This document shows, piece after piece, positions 1-10,777 of a stretch of DNA of 64,000 bases. The first letter of the stretch is position 1, and each line of letters begins with the position of its first letter. The stretch covers positions 62,001-126,000 of the forward strand of contig NZ_PVBR01000011.1 in the NCBI RefSeq assembly GCF_002980495.1. Reading direction: 5' to 3'. Under the pieces are notes generated by a model. That model was not told the origin of the DNA and did no database searches. It was given only the letters and a program-made list of their open reading frames with translations. A program made the translations under genes and the position numbers. This stretch comes from Phyllobacterium phragmitis. Its GTDB lineage: Bacteria > Pseudomonadota > Alphaproteobacteria > Rhizobiales > Rhizobiaceae.

Positions 1-1
1 C

Positions 2-1057
2 GCCGAAAAGCTTGGCCAGCGGGCACCCGGCGGCGCGGACGCCAAGCTTGACCGGATATTCTTCACCGGGTCAGGTTCGGAATCCGTCGATACCGCGCTC
101 AAGATCGCCATCGCCTATCAGCGCGCCATCGGTCAGGGAACGCGCACCCGCGTCATCGGCCGTGAGCGCGGCTATCATGGCGTCGGCTTCGGCGGCATCT
201 CTGTCGGCGGCCTCGTCAATAACCGCCGCGTATTCCCACTGCTCCCTGGCACGGACCATCTGCGCCACACCCACGATCCCGAGCGCAACGCCTTCGTCAA
301 AGGCCTCCCCGCCCATGGCGCGGAACTCGCCGACGATCTGGAACGGCTCGTCGCACTGCATGGTGCCGAGACGATCGCCGCCGTCATCGTCGAGCCCGTC
401 GCCGGATCGACCGGCGTCCTGCTGCCGCCAAAGGGCTATCTGGAACGGCTGCGCGCCATTGCCGACAAGCACGGCATCCTGCTGATCTTCGATGAGGTCA
501 TCACCGGCTTCGGTCGCCTCGGTACGCCTTTCGCCGTCGACTATTTCGGCGTCGTCCCCGATCTCGTCACCACCGCCAAGGGGCTCACCAACGGCGCTAT
601 CCCAATGGGCGCCGTCTTCGCCAGTCGCAATATCTATGACGCGCTGATGCAGGGGCCGGAAAGCCAGATCGAGCTTTTCCACGGCTACACCTATTCCGGC
701 CATCCCGCGGCCTGCGCGGCGGGACTGGCCACGCTGGAAATCTACGAGGAAGAAGGGCTACTCACGCGCGGCGCGGAACTCGCCCCTTACTGGCAGGACG
801 CGATCCATTCGCTGAAGGGTCTGCCCAACATCATCGACATCCGCACGATCGGCCTCGTGGCCGGCATCGAGCTTGCCTCGCGCGACGGGGCCGCCGGCGC
901 GCGCGCCTACGAGATCTTCACCGATTGCTTCAAAAAAGGCCTGCTCATCCGCGTCACCGGCGACACCATCGCCCTCTCGCCGCCGCTGATCGTCGAGCGG
1001 GAGCAGATCGACACGATGGTCTCCATGCTCAGTGAAAGCATCAAGCAAGCAGCGTAA
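2..1057 (+). CDS. Class III aminotransferase (omega-amino-acid:pyruvate type), 5'-truncated
   Basis: The gene enters from the left edge; 351 residues and the stop are present, so roughly the first quarter is missing. It is a PLP-dependent fold-type I transaminase that moves an amino group from an omega-amino acid or amine to a keto acid. Visible family marks are GSGSESVDTALKIA near the start, ERGYHGVGFGG (cofactor-stacking region), FDEVITGFGRLG (the Asp that contacts the PLP ring nitrogen) and TTAKGLTNG with the Schiff-base lysine. Substrate cannot be read from the sequence; beta-alanine:pyruvate transaminase is the closest general match. It ends 15 bp from the end of convergent hutC, so it is probably not part of the hut regulon. 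Confidence 0.85.
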   Translation, partial: AEKLGQRAPGGADAKLDRIFFTGSGSESVDTALKIAIAYQRAIGQGTRTRVIGRERGYHGVGFGGISVGGLVNNRRVFPLLPGTDHLRHTHDPERNAFVKGLPAHGAELADDLERLVALHGAETIAAVIVEPVAGSTGVLLPPKGYLERLRAIADKHGILLIFDEVITGFGRLGTPFAVDYFGVVPDLVTTAKGLTNGAIPMGAVFASRNIYDALMQGPESQIELFHGYTYSGHPAACAAGLATLEIYEEEGLLTRGAELAPYWQDAIHSLKGLPNIIDIRTIGLVAGIELASRDGAAGARAYEIFTDCFKKGLLIRVTGDTIALSPPLIVEREQIDTMVSMLSESIKQAA

Positions 1058-1072
1058 ATAGCTTGAAAAGAC

Positions 1073-1819
1073 TCATCCCTGCGCCGGTGTAAATCGGGCA
1101 ATGAGCGCGTGATTGTCGCCGGAATAGGTCAGCCGCACATGGGTTATCGGCTGGCCGGCATTCCAGGTGCGCCGTTCGACGACGAGGCACGGCGCACCCT
1201 CGGGAATGGCCAGCGCTTCCGCCGTTTCATGTTCCGCGGCGACGGCGCGAATGTTGTGCTCGGCATTGCTCCAGGGCACGCGGTCGAGAAGCCAGGGACC
1301 GGGAGCGACCTGCCGGAAATCCTCGCCGCTCGCCTCCGGCACGGAACTGAGATTGATGATGCGCTCCTCCAGGCAGAAAGGGCGCGGTCCGGCGAAATGC
1401 CGGCATGAAAGATCAAGCAGCGAAGCGTCCGTTCCAACATCCAGACGCTTGCGATCCGACGCACCGGCTTTTCGCTTGCGCATCTTCACCAATTCGTAGC
1501 GGTAGGGCAGCCCGAGTTGCTGCACCTCTTCCCGTATATCGTGGATTTCCAGGATCGCAGCCTGCGACTGCGGCTGGGCGACGAAACTGCCGGAGCGCCG
1601 CTTACGCTCGATCAGCCCCGCCTTGGCAAGCTGCGTCAGCGCCTTGTTCACCGTCATCCGGGAGCAGCCATACTGCTCGGTCAGCTCATGCTCGAATGGG
1701 ATGCGGTAGCCGGGCGGCCAATCGCCGGAGAAGATATGCGCCTCGATATCCCCGAGGATGCGTTGATGCAGCGAGGGCGGGCTCTCGCTTCCATTCCGGT
1801 CATTGGAATTGTGCACCAT
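1073..1819 (-). CDS. hutC: HutC, histidine-utilisation repressor (GntR family, UTRA domain)
   Basis: 248 residues. The N-terminal winged helix-turn-helix (about residues 15-80) contains PFEHELTEQYGCSRMTVNKA followed by LAKAGLIERKRRSGSFV, typical of the HutC subfamily. The remainder is a UTRA effector domain with CLEERIINLSSVP and ending in THVRLTYSGDNHALIARF. HutC proteins bind hut promoters and are released by urocanate. It lies 86 bp downstream of hutF on the same strand, so the repressor is probably co-transcribed with the deiminase gene and autoregulated from the divergent promoter at about 3304-3404, where a matching operator is visible. Confidence 0.92.
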   Translation of the reverse strand: MVHNSNDRNGSESPPSLHQRILGDIEAHIFSGDWPPGYRIPFEHELTEQYGCSRMTVNKALTQLAKAGLIERKRRSGSFVAQPQSQAAILEIHDIREEVQQLGLPYRYELVKMRKRKAGASDRKRLDVGTDASLLDLSCRHFAGPRPFCLEERIINLSSVPEASGEDFRQVAPGPWLLDRVPWSNAEHNIRAVAAEHETAEALAIPEGAPCLVVERRTWNAGQPITHVRLTYSGDNHALIARFTPAQG

Positions 1820-1905
1820 TCACCCCGTCCATTCGAATCGACACCTCACTGCAACCCTGGATAGGGTGCATACGCTAGGGTAAAAATACAAACTCCACCG
1901 ATCGC

Positions 1906-3303
1906 TCATCCCTGAAGAAGTTGCTTCAGCACAATATCGAATGCCCGCGCCGACTGGTCGCGCAGGCGATGCCGGCCGCCTTCCACCTGCTTCACGCCGC
2001 GCACCCAGACGTTGTCGACTTTTGCACGGCCTGCGAAAATCCAGCCATCCAGAACCGCATCGCCTTGGGCTTCCGCAAGCCTGCCCGTATCGAGCGAAAT
2101 CATATCCGCCGCCTGCCCCACCGCAACACCCTCGCCCGAAACGCCCAGCGCGGCGCTGCCGCCGGCAAATGCGCCATCATAAAGCGCACGCCCCGTTGAG
2201 CCCTCCGCCACAGCCATGACGTTGCGGGCCCGATGAAAAAGCCGTTGCGAATATTCGAGCTGCCGCAACTCGTCGCCAATACCGATCAGCACGTTGGAAT
2301 CCGAGCCGGTGCCGAACCGGCCACCATACGCGGCAAAGAGCGGCGCTTGGAACGTGCCATCGCCGAGATTGGCTTCCGTCACCGGGCAGAGGCCCGCAAC
2401 CGCGCCACTCTCCGCCATCCGGCGTGTCTCCTCATCCGTCATGTGGGTGGCATGGATCAGACACCAGCGGCCATCGACATCCACATTATCCAGGAGCCAT
2501 TCGACCGGACGCGCGCCCGACCACGCAATACAGTCCTCCACCTCCTTAACCTGTTCGGCCACATGGATGTGCACGGGCGTCTGCGGCAGGAGCTTACTCA
2601 CAACCGCCAATTCGTCCGGCGTTGCCGCGCGCAGACTATGTGGCGCAACGCCCAGAACCGCCCCGTCGAGCCCCGCTACCAGCGGCTTGCAGCCATCGAT
2701 CAGCCGCGCAAAACCGTCGAGATCATTGATGAACCGCCGTTGGCCGTCATTCGGCACGGCGCCCCCAAAGGTCGAGTGGGCATAGAACACCGGCAGCAAC
2801 GTCAGCCCGATCCCGCTCTGCCCGGCCGCCGACACGATGCGCGCCGCCATCTCCGCGATATCGCCATAAGCGCTGCCATCCCGGTCATGATGCAGATAAT
2901 GGAACTCGCCGACGCGGGTAAAGCCCGCCTCCAGCATCTCCACATAGAGCTGCAGGGCCACAGCTTCCACCTGTTCGGGCGTCATGGAAAGCGCGAAGCG
3001 GTACATCACATCGCGCCAGCTCCAGAAACTGTCCGCTGACGGGCCGCGCCGCTCGGCAAGCCCCGCCATGCCGTATTGAAAGGCATGGCTGTGCAGATTG
3101 GGCATTCCCGGCAGAATGGCGGCATGGTGTTCATCGTCAGCCCTTGCCGCCTCACCCGTTTCGACCGAAGCGATCAAACCGCCCGCAAATGAAATACGCA
3201 CATCCCGTGCCCAGCCGTTGGGCAGAAGCGCGCAACGGGCATGAATGGCCGCCTGTTTTTCACCCCCGTTGACCACGCCGTTTCCCGCATCATTTACTGT
3301 CAC
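1906..3303 (-). CDS. hutF: HutF, formimidoylglutamate deiminase
   Basis: 465 residues from the GTG at 3303; a longer frame opens at 3354 but the GTG has GAGGAGAG just upstream. HutF is an amidohydrolase-superfamily metal enzyme that turns N-formimidoyl-glutamate into N-formyl-glutamate and ammonia. Seen are the first metal motif PNLHSHAFQ, the conserved [25 protein letters not shown] and the late Asp in GTGSDSN. Together with hutG in the opposite operon it defines the five-step pathway, rather than the formiminoglutamase route. First gene of a leftward hutF-hutC unit. Confidence 0.92.
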   Translation of the reverse strand: MTVNDAGNGVVNGGEKQAAIHARCALLPNGWARDVRISFAGGLIASVETGEAARADDEHHAAILPGMPNLHSHAFQYGMAGLAERRGPSADSFWSWRDVMYRFALSMTPEQVEAVALQLYVEMLEAGFTRVGEFHYLHHDRDGSAYGDIAEMAARIVSAAGQSGIGLTLLPVFYAHSTFGGAVPNDGQRRFINDLDGFARLIDGCKPLVAGLDGAVLGVAPHSLRAATPDELAVVSKLLPQTPVHIHVAEQVKEVEDCIAWSGARPVEWLLDNVDVDGRWCLIHATHMTDEETRRMAESGAVAGLCPVTEANLGDGTFQAPLFAAYGGRFGTGSDSNVLIGIGDELRQLEYSQRLFHRARNVMAVAEGSTGRALYDGAFAGGSAALGVSGEGVAVGQAADMISLDTGRLAEAQGDAVLDGWIFAGRAKVDNVWVRGVKQVEGGRHRLRDQSARAFDIVLKQLLQG

Positions 3304-3361
3304 AGCTCTCTCCTCGTCCGATCCACCCGAACCACTTCGGCCACTTGCGATCACTCGAAAT

Positions 3362-3373
3362 ATGTATATACAT
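3362..3373. promoter_or_regulatory. Candidate HutC operator
   Basis: A perfect 12-bp palindrome, ATGTATATACAT, lies between divergent hutF (starts 3303) and hutI (starts 3405). It contains TGTA-N2-TACA, the core reported for HutC sites in Pseudomonas. Its position would let HutC block both transcription units. No similar palindrome was seen between hutF and hutC. Confidence 0.7.
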
Positions 3374-3404
3374 TATCATCAAACAGGGGAAGCAGGAAAC
3401 CATC

Positions 3405-4631
3405 ATGGCGCAAAGCAAAAATCCCAGCAAAGACCGGCTCTGGCGCAACGCCCGGCTGGCCACGCTTAGCGAAAGCCTGCCCGGTCTCGGTATCGTGGAG
3501 AAGGGTGCCGTGGCGGTCCGGGACGGGCGCATCGCCTATGCCGGAACGGAGGAGGAACTGCCCGCGCCCCTCGCGGCACTGGAGCGCATCGACTGCGAGG
3601 GCCGTTGGATCACCCCCGGCCTGATCGACTGTCACACCCATCTCGTCCATGCCGGAAACCGCGCGCATGAATTCGAGCTGAGGCTTGCCGGGGCCACCTA
3701 TGAAGAGGTGGCGAAGGCCGGCGGCGGCATCGTCTCCTCGGTCAAGGCGCTGAGAGCCGCGAGCGAAGAGGATTTGCTGCGCGAGACCCTGCCCCGCCTC
3801 GATGCGCTGATCACCGAAGGCGTCACCACGGTCGAGGTCAAATCCGGTTACGGCCTGGATCTCGACAACGAGCGCAAATCGCTGAAGGTGGCCCGGCTGC
3901 TCGAAAACGAACGGCCCGTTTCCATATGCACCACCTTTCTCGGCGCCCACGCCCTGCCGCCGGAAGCCGATGGCGACAAGCAGGCCTATATCGACCGCGT
4001 CGCCAACGAGATGTTGCCGGCAATTGCAGCGGAGGGATTGGCCGATGCCGTGGACGGTTTTTGCGAAGGCATCGCCTTTTCGCCTGACCAGATCGCGCAA
4101 GTGTTTCGCGCGGCGCAAAAACACGGCCTGCCTGTCAAGCTCCACGCCGACCAATTATCGAACCTGCACGGGGCAAAGCTTGCCGCCGAGTTCGGCGCGC
4201 TTTCCGTCGACCATATGGAATATACCGACGAAGCCGGCGTGATGGCGATGGCGAAAGCCGCGACGGTCGCCGTGTTGTTGCCTGGCGCTTTCTATTTCAT
4301 CCGCGAAAAGCAGCTTCCGCCGGTCGAGCAATTGCGCAGGCATGGCGTAAAAATCGCCATCGCCACTGACAGCAATCCCGGCACCTCGCCGCTGACCTCG
4401 CTGCTGCTCACCATGAACATGAGCGCGACGCTATTCCGCCTGACGGTCGACGAATGCATTGCCGGCGTGACCCGCGAAGCCGCTCGCGCTCTTGGCATTC
4501 TCGCGGAGACAGGAACGCTCGAAGCCGGCAAATGGGCCGATCTCGCCATCTGGGATATCGAGCGCCCGGCTGAGCTTGTCTATCGCATGGGCTTCAATCC
4601 CCTGCACCAGCGGATATGGAGAGGCCAATGA
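3405..4631 (+). CDS. hutI: HutI, imidazolonepropionase
   Basis: 408 residues from the ATG at 3405, which follows AGGGGAAGCAGGAAAC; a longer frame from 3345 would overlap the promoter and operator. HutI hydrolyses 4-imidazolone-5-propanoate to N-formimidoyl-glutamate, step 3 of histidine breakdown. Metal and substrate motifs of the amidohydrolase family are present: [33 protein letters not shown] and [11 protein letters not shown]. It heads the rightward operon hutI-hutH-hutG-hutU and overlaps hutH by 4 bp (ATGA), which suggests translational coupling. Confidence 0.95.
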   Translation: MAQSKNPSKDRLWRNARLATLSESLPGLGIVEKGAVAVRDGRIAYAGTEEELPAPLAALERIDCEGRWITPGLIDCHTHLVHAGNRAHEFELRLAGATYEEVAKAGGGIVSSVKALRAASEEDLLRETLPRLDALITEGVTTVEVKSGYGLDLDNERKSLKVARLLENERPVSICTTFLGAHALPPEADGDKQAYIDRVANEMLPAIAAEGLADAVDGFCEGIAFSPDQIAQVFRAAQKHGLPVKLHADQLSNLHGAKLAAEFGALSVDHMEYTDEAGVMAMAKAATVAVLLPGAFYFIREKQLPPVEQLRRHGVKIAIATDSNPGTSPLTSLLLTMNMSATLFRLTVDECIAGVTREAARALGILAETGTLEAGKWADLAIWDIERPAELVYRMGFNPLHQRIWRGQ

Positions 4632-6169
4632 ACACGACGCTCTTGCTCCAGCCCGGTTCCGTGCCGCTGCGGACATTGGAAACCATCTACTGGACCGGTG
4701 CGGCGGCGCGACTCGATCCGTCCTTTGACGCGGGGATCGAAAAGGCGGCAGCACGCATTGCCCAGATCGCGCGGGGCGACCAGCCGGTCTATGGCGTCAA
4801 TACCGGTTTCGGCAAGCTGGCGAGCATCCGCATCGATGCCGCCGATGTCGCCACGCCGCAGCGCAATTTGATCCTGTCGCATTGCTGCGGCGTGGGGGCT
4901 CCTTTCGCGGAAGAGATCGTCCGCCTCATCATGGCGCTGAAACTCATCTCGCTTGGCCGCGGAGCCTCCGGCGTTCGCATGGAGATCATCCGGTTGATCG
5001 AGGACATGCTAAATAAGGGTGTCATCCCCGTCATCCCGGAGAAGGGATCGGTCGGCGCATCCGGCGATCTGGCGCCGCTTGCTCATATGGCGGCGGCGAT
5101 GATCGGCGAAGGCGAAGCCTTTTACGGCGGCGAACGGCTTGCCGCGAAAGAAGCATTGTCGAAAGCAGGGCTGAAACCCGTCATGCTCGCCGCCAAGGAA
5201 GGGCTCGCCCTCATCAACGGCACGCAGGTTTCCACCGCGCTGGCGCTTGCCGGCCTGTTCCGGGCGCATCGCGCAGCGCAGACGGCACTCATCACCGGCG
5301 CGCTTTCCACCGATGCCGCGATGGGCTCGTCCGCGCCGTTCCACCCGGAAATCCATACGCTCAGGGGGCATAAGGGCCAGATCGATACCGCTTACACCCT
5401 TCGCACCTTGCTGGAAGGCTCTGAAATCCGTGCAAGCCATCTCGAAGGCGATGAGCGTGTGCAGGATCCCTATTGCATCCGCTGCCAGCCGCAGGTCGAT
5501 GGCGCCTGTCTCGACCTGCTGCGCATGACAGCCCGCACACTGGAAATCGAAGCCAATGCCGTCACCGACAACCCCCTGGTGGTGAGCGATGGCCAAGTGA
5601 TATCGGGCGGCAATTTTCACGCCGAGCCGGTGGCTTTTGCCGCCGATCAGATCGCGCTTGCCATCTGCGAAATCGGTGCGATTTCCCAACGTCGTATCGC
5701 ACTGCTTGTCGATCCGGCGCTGAGCTTCGGCCTTCCAGCCTTTCTCGCCAGGAAGCCGGGTCTCAATTCCGGTCTGATGATCGCCGAGGTCACCTCCGCC
5801 GCGCTGATGAGCGAGAACAAGCAGATGTCGCACCCGGCATCGGTCGATTCCACGCCGACCTCAGCCAATCAGGAAGACCATGTTTCCATGGCCTGCCACG
5901 GCGCGCGCCGTCTGTTGCAGATGACGGAAAATCTGTTCTCCATCATCGGCATCGAGGCGCTGACCGCAGCCCAGGGCCTCGATTTCCGCCGGCCCCTCCG
6001 GACCAGCCCGGAACTGCTCAAGGCGCACGCCACGATCCGCGCCGCCGTGCCGGAACTCGAAATCGACCGCTATATGGCGCCGGACCTGAAGGCGGTCAGC
6101 GATCTCGTCGCCACCGGCGCGTTGAACGCTTCCGTTTCCAACGACATTCTTCCTACATTGGAAAATTGA
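4628..6169 (+). CDS. hutH: HutH, histidine ammonia-lyase
   Basis: 513 residues. The ATG at 4628 overlaps the hutI stop and has GGAGAG upstream; an in-frame ATG at 4616 lies inside hutI. HutH removes ammonia from L-histidine to give urocanate. The cofactor is formed autocatalytically from the Ala-Ser-Gly at residues 144-146 in [14 protein letters not shown], and the catalytic tyrosine region [13 protein letters not shown] is at about 53-65. Full-length with all conserved blocks, including [13 protein letters not shown] and the EDHVSM segment. Confidence 0.96.
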   Translation: MNTTLLLQPGSVPLRTLETIYWTGAAARLDPSFDAGIEKAAARIAQIARGDQPVYGVNTGFGKLASIRIDAADVATPQRNLILSHCCGVGAPFAEEIVRLIMALKLISLGRGASGVRMEIIRLIEDMLNKGVIPVIPEKGSVGASGDLAPLAHMAAAMIGEGEAFYGGERLAAKEALSKAGLKPVMLAAKEGLALINGTQVSTALALAGLFRAHRAAQTALITGALSTDAAMGSSAPFHPEIHTLRGHKGQIDTAYTLRTLLEGSEIRASHLEGDERVQDPYCIRCQPQVDGACLDLLRMTARTLEIEANAVTDNPLVVSDGQVISGGNFHAEPVAFAADQIALAICEIGAISQRRIALLVDPALSFGLPAFLARKPGLNSGLMIAEVTSAALMSENKQMSHPASVDSTPTSANQEDHVSMACHGARRLLQMTENLFSIIGIEALTAAQGLDFRRPLRTSPELLKAHATIRAAVPELEIDRYMAPDLKAVSDLVATGALNASVSNDILPTLEN

Positions 6170-6170
6170 T

Positions 6171-6980
6171 ATGGCCATGTTCGAAGTCAGGCAGGGCAAT
6201 TCCCCTGTTATTCTCGGCCTTCCCCACACGGGAACCGAAGTGCCACCCGATATATGGGAAAGGCTCAACGCCAATGGCCGCCTGCTTGCCGATACCGACT
6301 GGCACATCCACAAGCTCTATGACGGGCTCCTGCCTGAGGTGACAACGGTGCGCGCGACGTTTCATCGTTACGTGATAGACGCCAACCGCGATCCAGCAGG
6401 GATAAGCCTCTATCCCGGCCAGAACACCACGGGCCTCATCCCCGAAACCGATTTCGACAACGCACCGATCTGGCTCCAAGGCCGTGCGCCCGATGAGGCC
6501 GATACAAGCACGCGGCTCGCCGTCTTCCATGCGCCCTATCATGCAGCGCTCGCCGCCGAGATCGATCGGGTCAAGGCGATCCACGGCATCGCCATCCTCT
6601 ATGACTGCCATTCGATCCGCTCGCATATTCCATTCCTCTTCGAGGGCAAGCTGCCGGATTTCAACATCGGCACCGATAACGGCAAGACTTGCGCACCCGA
6701 AATCGAGGCTGCGGCAAGCGACATCGTCAAGGCGGCGGAGGGATACACTTCCATCCTCAACGGACGCTTCAAGGGCGGCTGGACCACGCGCCATTACGGC
6801 AAGCCCGAAACCGGCGTTCACGCCATCCAGATGGAACTGGCGCAATCGACCCATCTCACCTCCGAGACGCCGCCCTTCGCCTATGACGAGGCGAAGGCTG
6901 AAAAGCTCCGCGTCCATCTGAAAACTATTCTCCAGCGCATCGAACAGATCGCGCCGACGCTAAAAGGGAAAGCCGCATGA
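6171..6980 (+). CDS. hutG: HutG, N-formylglutamate deformylase
   Basis: 269 residues, starting 1 bp after the hutH stop and overlapping hutU by 4 bp. It belongs to the N-formylglutamate amidohydrolase family and releases formate and L-glutamate, the final step when HutF is used. Motifs seen include [14 protein letters not shown] near the N-terminus, [28 protein letters not shown] (metal-binding region), DFNIGTDNG and GGWTTRHYG. Its partner hutF is in the divergent unit, consistent with one HutC-controlled regulon. Confidence 0.93.
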   Translation: MAMFEVRQGNSPVILGLPHTGTEVPPDIWERLNANGRLLADTDWHIHKLYDGLLPEVTTVRATFHRYVIDANRDPAGISLYPGQNTTGLIPETDFDNAPIWLQGRAPDEADTSTRLAVFHAPYHAALAAEIDRVKAIHGIAILYDCHSIRSHIPFLFEGKLPDFNIGTDNGKTCAPEIEAAASDIVKAAEGYTSILNGRFKGGWTTRHYGKPETGVHAIQMELAQSTHLTSETPPFAYDEAKAEKLRVHLKTILQRIEQIAPTLKGKAA

Positions 6981-8650
6981 CCAACCCACGCCACAACATC
7001 CGCGAAATCCGGGCGCCGCGCGGAACCGAACTCAATGCCAAAAGCTGGATGACCGAAGCGCCGCTCCGCATGCTGATGAACAATCTCGACCCTGATGTGG
7101 CCGAGAACCCGAACGAACTGGTGGTCTATGGCGGCATTGGCCGCGCTGCGCGCACCTGGGACGATTTCGACCGCATCGTTGCCACCTTGAAGACGCTTGA
7201 GGAAGACGAGACGCTGCTGGTGCAATCCGGCAAGCCGGTCGGCGTGTTCAAGACCCATGCGAACGCCCCGCGCGTCCTTATCGCCAATTCCAATCTCGTG
7301 CCGCATTGGGCGACCTGGGATCATTTCAACGAGCTCGATAAAAAGGGGCTCGCCATGTATGGCCAGATGACCGCGGGATCGTGGATTTATATCGGCACGC
7401 AGGGCATTGTTCAGGGCACCTATGAGACTTTCGTCGAGGCCGGACGCCAGCATTATGGCGGCAGCCTCAAGGGCAAATGGATCCTGACCGGCGGTCTGGG
7501 CGGCATGGGCGGCGCGCAGCCGCTCGCCGCCGTCATGGCAGGCGCCTGCTGCCTCGCCGTCGAGTGCAACCCGGACTCAATCGATTTCCGCCTGCGCACC
7601 CGCTATGTCGATGCAAAGGCCGAAACGCTCGATGAAGCGCTTGACATGATCGACCGCTGGACCAAGGCGGGCGAGGCAAAATCCGTCGGCCTTCTCGGCA
7701 ATGCGGCGGAAGTCCTTCCCGAGCTGGTGCGCCGCGGCGTGCGCCCCGATATCGTCACCGACCAGACCTCGGCCCATGATCCGATCAACGGCTACCTGCC
7801 CAAGGGCTGGACGATGGCCGAGTGGCGGGAGAAGCGCGAAACCGACCCGAAGGCGGTCGAGAAGGCGGCTCGCGCGTCGATGCGCGAGCATGTCGAGGCA
7901 ATGCTCGCATTCTGGGAGCGAGGCATCCCGACGCTCGACTATGGCAACAATATCCGTCAGGTCGCCAAGGATGAGGGGCTGGAGAACGCCTTTGCCTTCC
8001 CCGGCTTCGTGCCGGCCTATATCCGCCCGCTGTTTTGCCGGGGCATAGGCCCGTTCCGCTGGGCTGCACTTTCCGGCGATCCGGAGGACATCTACAAGAC
8101 CGACGCCAAGGTGAAGGAGCTTCTCCCGGACAACACGCACCTGCACAACTGGCTCGACATGGCGCGCGAGCGCATCGCCTTCCAGGGCCTGCCCGCTCGC
8201 ATCTGCTGGGTGGGTCTCGGCGACCGCCACAAGCTCGGCCTCGCCTTCAACGAAATGGTGGCCAGCGGCGAATTGAAAGCGCCTGTCGTCATCGGACGCG
8301 ATCACCTCGATTCCGGCTCCGTCGCCTCGCCGAACCGCGAGACGGAGGCCATGAAGGACGGCTCCGACGCCGTCTCCGACTGGCCGCTGCTTAACGCGCT
8401 GCTCAACACCGCGTCGGGCGCGACCTGGGTCAGCTTGCACCATGGCGGCGGCGTCGGCATGGGCTTCTCGCAGCACTCCGGCATGGTTATTTGCGCCGAT
8501 GGCAGCGAAGACGCGGCGCGCCGCATCGAGCGCGTGCTGTGGAACGACCCGGCAACCGGCGTCATGCGCCATGCCGATGCCGGCTACGAAATCGCCACCG
8601 ACTGCGCCAGGGAAAAGGGCCTCCGCCTTCCCGCTATTCTGGGCAACTGA
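6977..8650 (+). CDS. hutU: HutU, urocanate hydratase
   Basis: 557 residues, the usual length for urocanase. It converts urocanate to imidazolonepropionate using tightly bound NAD+. The glycine-rich stretch [14 protein letters not shown] is the NAD-binding region, and the conserved cysteine block reads [15 protein letters not shown]. Starts inside the last codons of hutG (ATGA overlap) and ends 68 bp before the carrier gene. No truncation or missing motif was noticed. Confidence 0.96.
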   Translation: MTNPRHNIREIRAPRGTELNAKSWMTEAPLRMLMNNLDPDVAENPNELVVYGGIGRAARTWDDFDRIVATLKTLEEDETLLVQSGKPVGVFKTHANAPRVLIANSNLVPHWATWDHFNELDKKGLAMYGQMTAGSWIYIGTQGIVQGTYETFVEAGRQHYGGSLKGKWILTGGLGGMGGAQPLAAVMAGACCLAVECNPDSIDFRLRTRYVDAKAETLDEALDMIDRWTKAGEAKSVGLLGNAAEVLPELVRRGVRPDIVTDQTSAHDPINGYLPKGWTMAEWREKRETDPKAVEKAARASMREHVEAMLAFWERGIPTLDYGNNIRQVAKDEGLENAFAFPGFVPAYIRPLFCRGIGPFRWAALSGDPEDIYKTDAKVKELLPDNTHLHNWLDMARERIAFQGLPARICWVGLGDRHKLGLAFNEMVASGELKAPVVIGRDHLDSGSVASPNRETEAMKDGSDAVSDWPLLNALLNTASGATWVSLHHGGGVGMGFSQHSGMVICADGSEDAARRIERVLWNDPATGVMRHADAGYEIATDCAREKGLRLPAILGN

Positions 8651-8718
8651 GGAGAACCCGCGAGGCTCCGGGGGCTGCCTCGCTTGCTGTTAATCAAAAA
8701 GGATCATGGGGAACTACA

Positions 8719-10044
8719 ATGACAGATTCAGCATTTGCTCAACACCGCTCGCGCGGCACGGCCGCATTGAAGCTCATCATCTACAGCCTCATCGGCATTT
8801 TCTTCTTTTTCGTGCCCGTCACCATAGGCAGCAAAACGACCATCCTGCTGGATCACGCGGCGACGGCAATTGCCACGAATTTCCGGCCGGCGGCGCTCGT
8901 CTTCGTGACCGCGCTGATCGCCTATGGCGCGTTTGCACCCTTCATCCGCGGCACATGGAACAAGAATACCACCGAAACCGTGTTTTCCCTGCTGCGTGTC
9001 CTGGGCCTCGTTCTCACGGGCATGTATCTGGCGGGCATCGGCCCGGCTGCTATTTTCCAGCCCGACATGCTGCCCTTCCTGTTCGACAAGCTGGTGCTGT
9101 CCGTCGGCCTGATCGTTCCCATCGGCGGGCTGGCGCTCGCCTTTCTCATCGGCTACGGGCTTCTCGAACTCACCGGCGTCATCGTCCAGCCCATCATGCG
9201 CCCCATCTGGCGCACCCCCGGCTGGTCGGCCATCGACGCCGTTGTCTCCTTCGTCGGCAGCTACTCGCTCGCCCTGCTCATTACCGACCGCGTTTATAAG
9301 GAAGGCAAGTATACGGCGCGCGAAGCAGCCATCGTCGCCACCGGCTTTTCCACCGTTTCGGCAACCTTCATGATCATCGTCGCCAAGACGCTCGGCCTGA
9401 TGGGTTCCTGGAACCTCTATTTTTGGACGACCCTCCTCGTCACCTTCATCGTCTCGGCCATCACCGCCCGGCTCTGGCCGCTCCGCCGGATGGACCATCC
9501 CGCCGACCGTGACCTGCCACTGCCTGCGGGCAAGGGGCGTCTCATGGCAGCGGTAGACGCTGGTATCGAGCAGGCCCAGAAAGCGCCGGGGATATTGTCC
9601 CTGCTCGGCGCGACCTTTTTGGACGGCCTGCGTATGGCATCCATGATCCTGCCCAGCATCATGGCGGTCGGTCTTCTCGGATTGCTCGCAGCCAAATACA
9701 CGCCGATCTTCGACATACCGGGATGGGCGCTCTACCCCTTCACCTGGATCGCACAGCTTCCAGATCCGATGCTGGCCGCCAGGTCATTGTCCTCGGGTCT
9801 TGCCGAAATGTTCCTTCCTGCCATTTTGCTCAAAGACGCCGACCCAGTGCTGAAATTCGTGGCGGCGGTCGTTTCCGTCAGCCAGGTGCTGTTTCTTTCG
9901 GCCTCGATCCCTTGTGTGCTCGCGACCTCAATTCCGCTCAGGCTCCGCGACCTGATCGTGATCTGGTACATCCGCACCGCACTCAGCATCCTGCTCGCGG
10001 CGCCGATCGCCTTCTGGGCGGCTTCCAACGGTTGGATTGGCTGA
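8719..10044 (+). CDS. YjiH-family membrane protein (nucleoside-recognition/Gate domain), putative hut-linked carrier
   Basis: 441 residues from the ATG at 8719, preceded by GGGG. About ten hydrophobic segments are visible, beginning with LKLIIYSLIGIFFFFVPVTI, and the middle (AAIVATGFSTVSATFMII) resembles the Gate/nucleoside-recognition family that includes YjiH. It overlaps hutD by 1 bp (TGATG) and follows hutU, so it is probably part of the hut operon and could carry histidine, urocanate or a related compound. That role is inferred from position only. A Shine-Dalgarno site near the frame start at 8491 was not seen, and that region is coding for hutU. Confidence 0.72.
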   Translation: MTDSAFAQHRSRGTAALKLIIYSLIGIFFFFVPVTIGSKTTILLDHAATAIATNFRPAALVFVTALIAYGAFAPFIRGTWNKNTTETVFSLLRVLGLVLTGMYLAGIGPAAIFQPDMLPFLFDKLVLSVGLIVPIGGLALAFLIGYGLLELTGVIVQPIMRPIWRTPGWSAIDAVVSFVGSYSLALLITDRVYKEGKYTAREAAIVATGFSTVSATFMIIVAKTLGLMGSWNLYFWTTLLVTFIVSAITARLWPLRRMDHPADRDLPLPAGKGRLMAAVDAGIEQAQKAPGILSLLGATFLDGLRMASMILPSIMAVGLLGLLAAKYTPIFDIPGWALYPFTWIAQLPDPMLAARSLSSGLAEMFLPAILLKDADPVLKFVAAVVSVSQVLFLSASIPCVLATSIPLRLRDLIVIWYIRTALSILLAAPIAFWAASNGWIG

Positions 10045-10625
10045 TGGGCATATCGCTTCTGCGGGCGGAAGACCATCGCCGCATGCCGTGGAAGAACGGC
10101 GGCGGGGAGACGACGGAGATTGCAGTCTTCCCGCAAGGGGCGGGCTTTGCGGATTTCGGCTGGCGGGTGAGCATGGCCAAGGTGGCAGGCGATGGCCCGT
10201 TTTCGCACTTTCCCGGCATCGACCGCACACTGGCCATTCTCGACGGTAACGGTCTTGAGCTGACATTCGGCGACGGAAACCGTGCCTTTCTCGACGCAGA
10301 TGCCGACCCCTTGTCGTTTCCCGCCGATATCACGGTCGACGCCCGGCTGAGCGACGGGCCGATCACCGACCTCAACGTGATGACCCGGCGCGGCACGGTC
10401 ACCCACAAGGTAAGCCGGATCGAGATCGATGGTGCGATTGAACGGCAGACCGCCGGCATGCCGACATTGGCTCTCTGCCATAGCGGCAAGCTGGACGTGG
10501 AAACAGGCGACGCCCGCGTAAGCCTTTCCGCGCTCGACTGCGCACAGATCGAACCATTGCCGGAAACTCCGATGCGTCTTTCCGGTAAGGCGCACTGCTT
10601 CGTCATCGAGATTTTTTATGATTGA
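10044..10625 (+). CDS. hutD: HutD family protein
   Basis: 193 residues; the ATG overlaps the stop of the preceding carrier gene. The HutD family has a bicupin-like fold and is often found at the end of hut operons, where it has been proposed to limit hut expression (a fitness 'governor' in Pseudomonas). Seen here are the family opening RMPWKNGGGETTEIAVFP, FGWRVSMAKVAGDGPFS and FPGIDRTLAILDGNG, and the mid motif ITDLNVMTRRG. Last gene of the rightward operon; no T-rich terminator hairpin was recognised in the 152 bp that follow. Confidence 0.88.
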   Translation: MGISLLRAEDHRRMPWKNGGGETTEIAVFPQGAGFADFGWRVSMAKVAGDGPFSHFPGIDRTLAILDGNGLELTFGDGNRAFLDADADPLSFPADITVDARLSDGPITDLNVMTRRGTVTHKVSRIEIDGAIERQTAGMPTLALCHSGKLDVETGDARVSLSALDCAQIEPLPETPMRLSGKAHCFVIEIFYD

Positions 10626-10777
10626 TGGGTGAGCCATAAATCGTCGAGCACCGAGGCCATCCAGGAGGCGGGCACGGATAGATCGCGCCTCGAAATGAGC
10701 CGGCATGTTCCTCGGGCCTAGCCAGCGACGGCACACTCGCCTAAACTTCTCAACGGCTTAGCGAGCGGGGAAGTTCA

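Noticed and set aside
1820-1905. Possible second HutC operator upstream of hutC
   Set aside because: The gap has TGCATACG-like bases but no TGTA-N2-TACA symmetry; hutC is better explained as co-transcribed with hutF.
10668-10705. GAGGCG/CGCCTC pairing after hutD as a terminator
   Set aside because: Six-bp stem with a long loop and no T-run; too weak to call.
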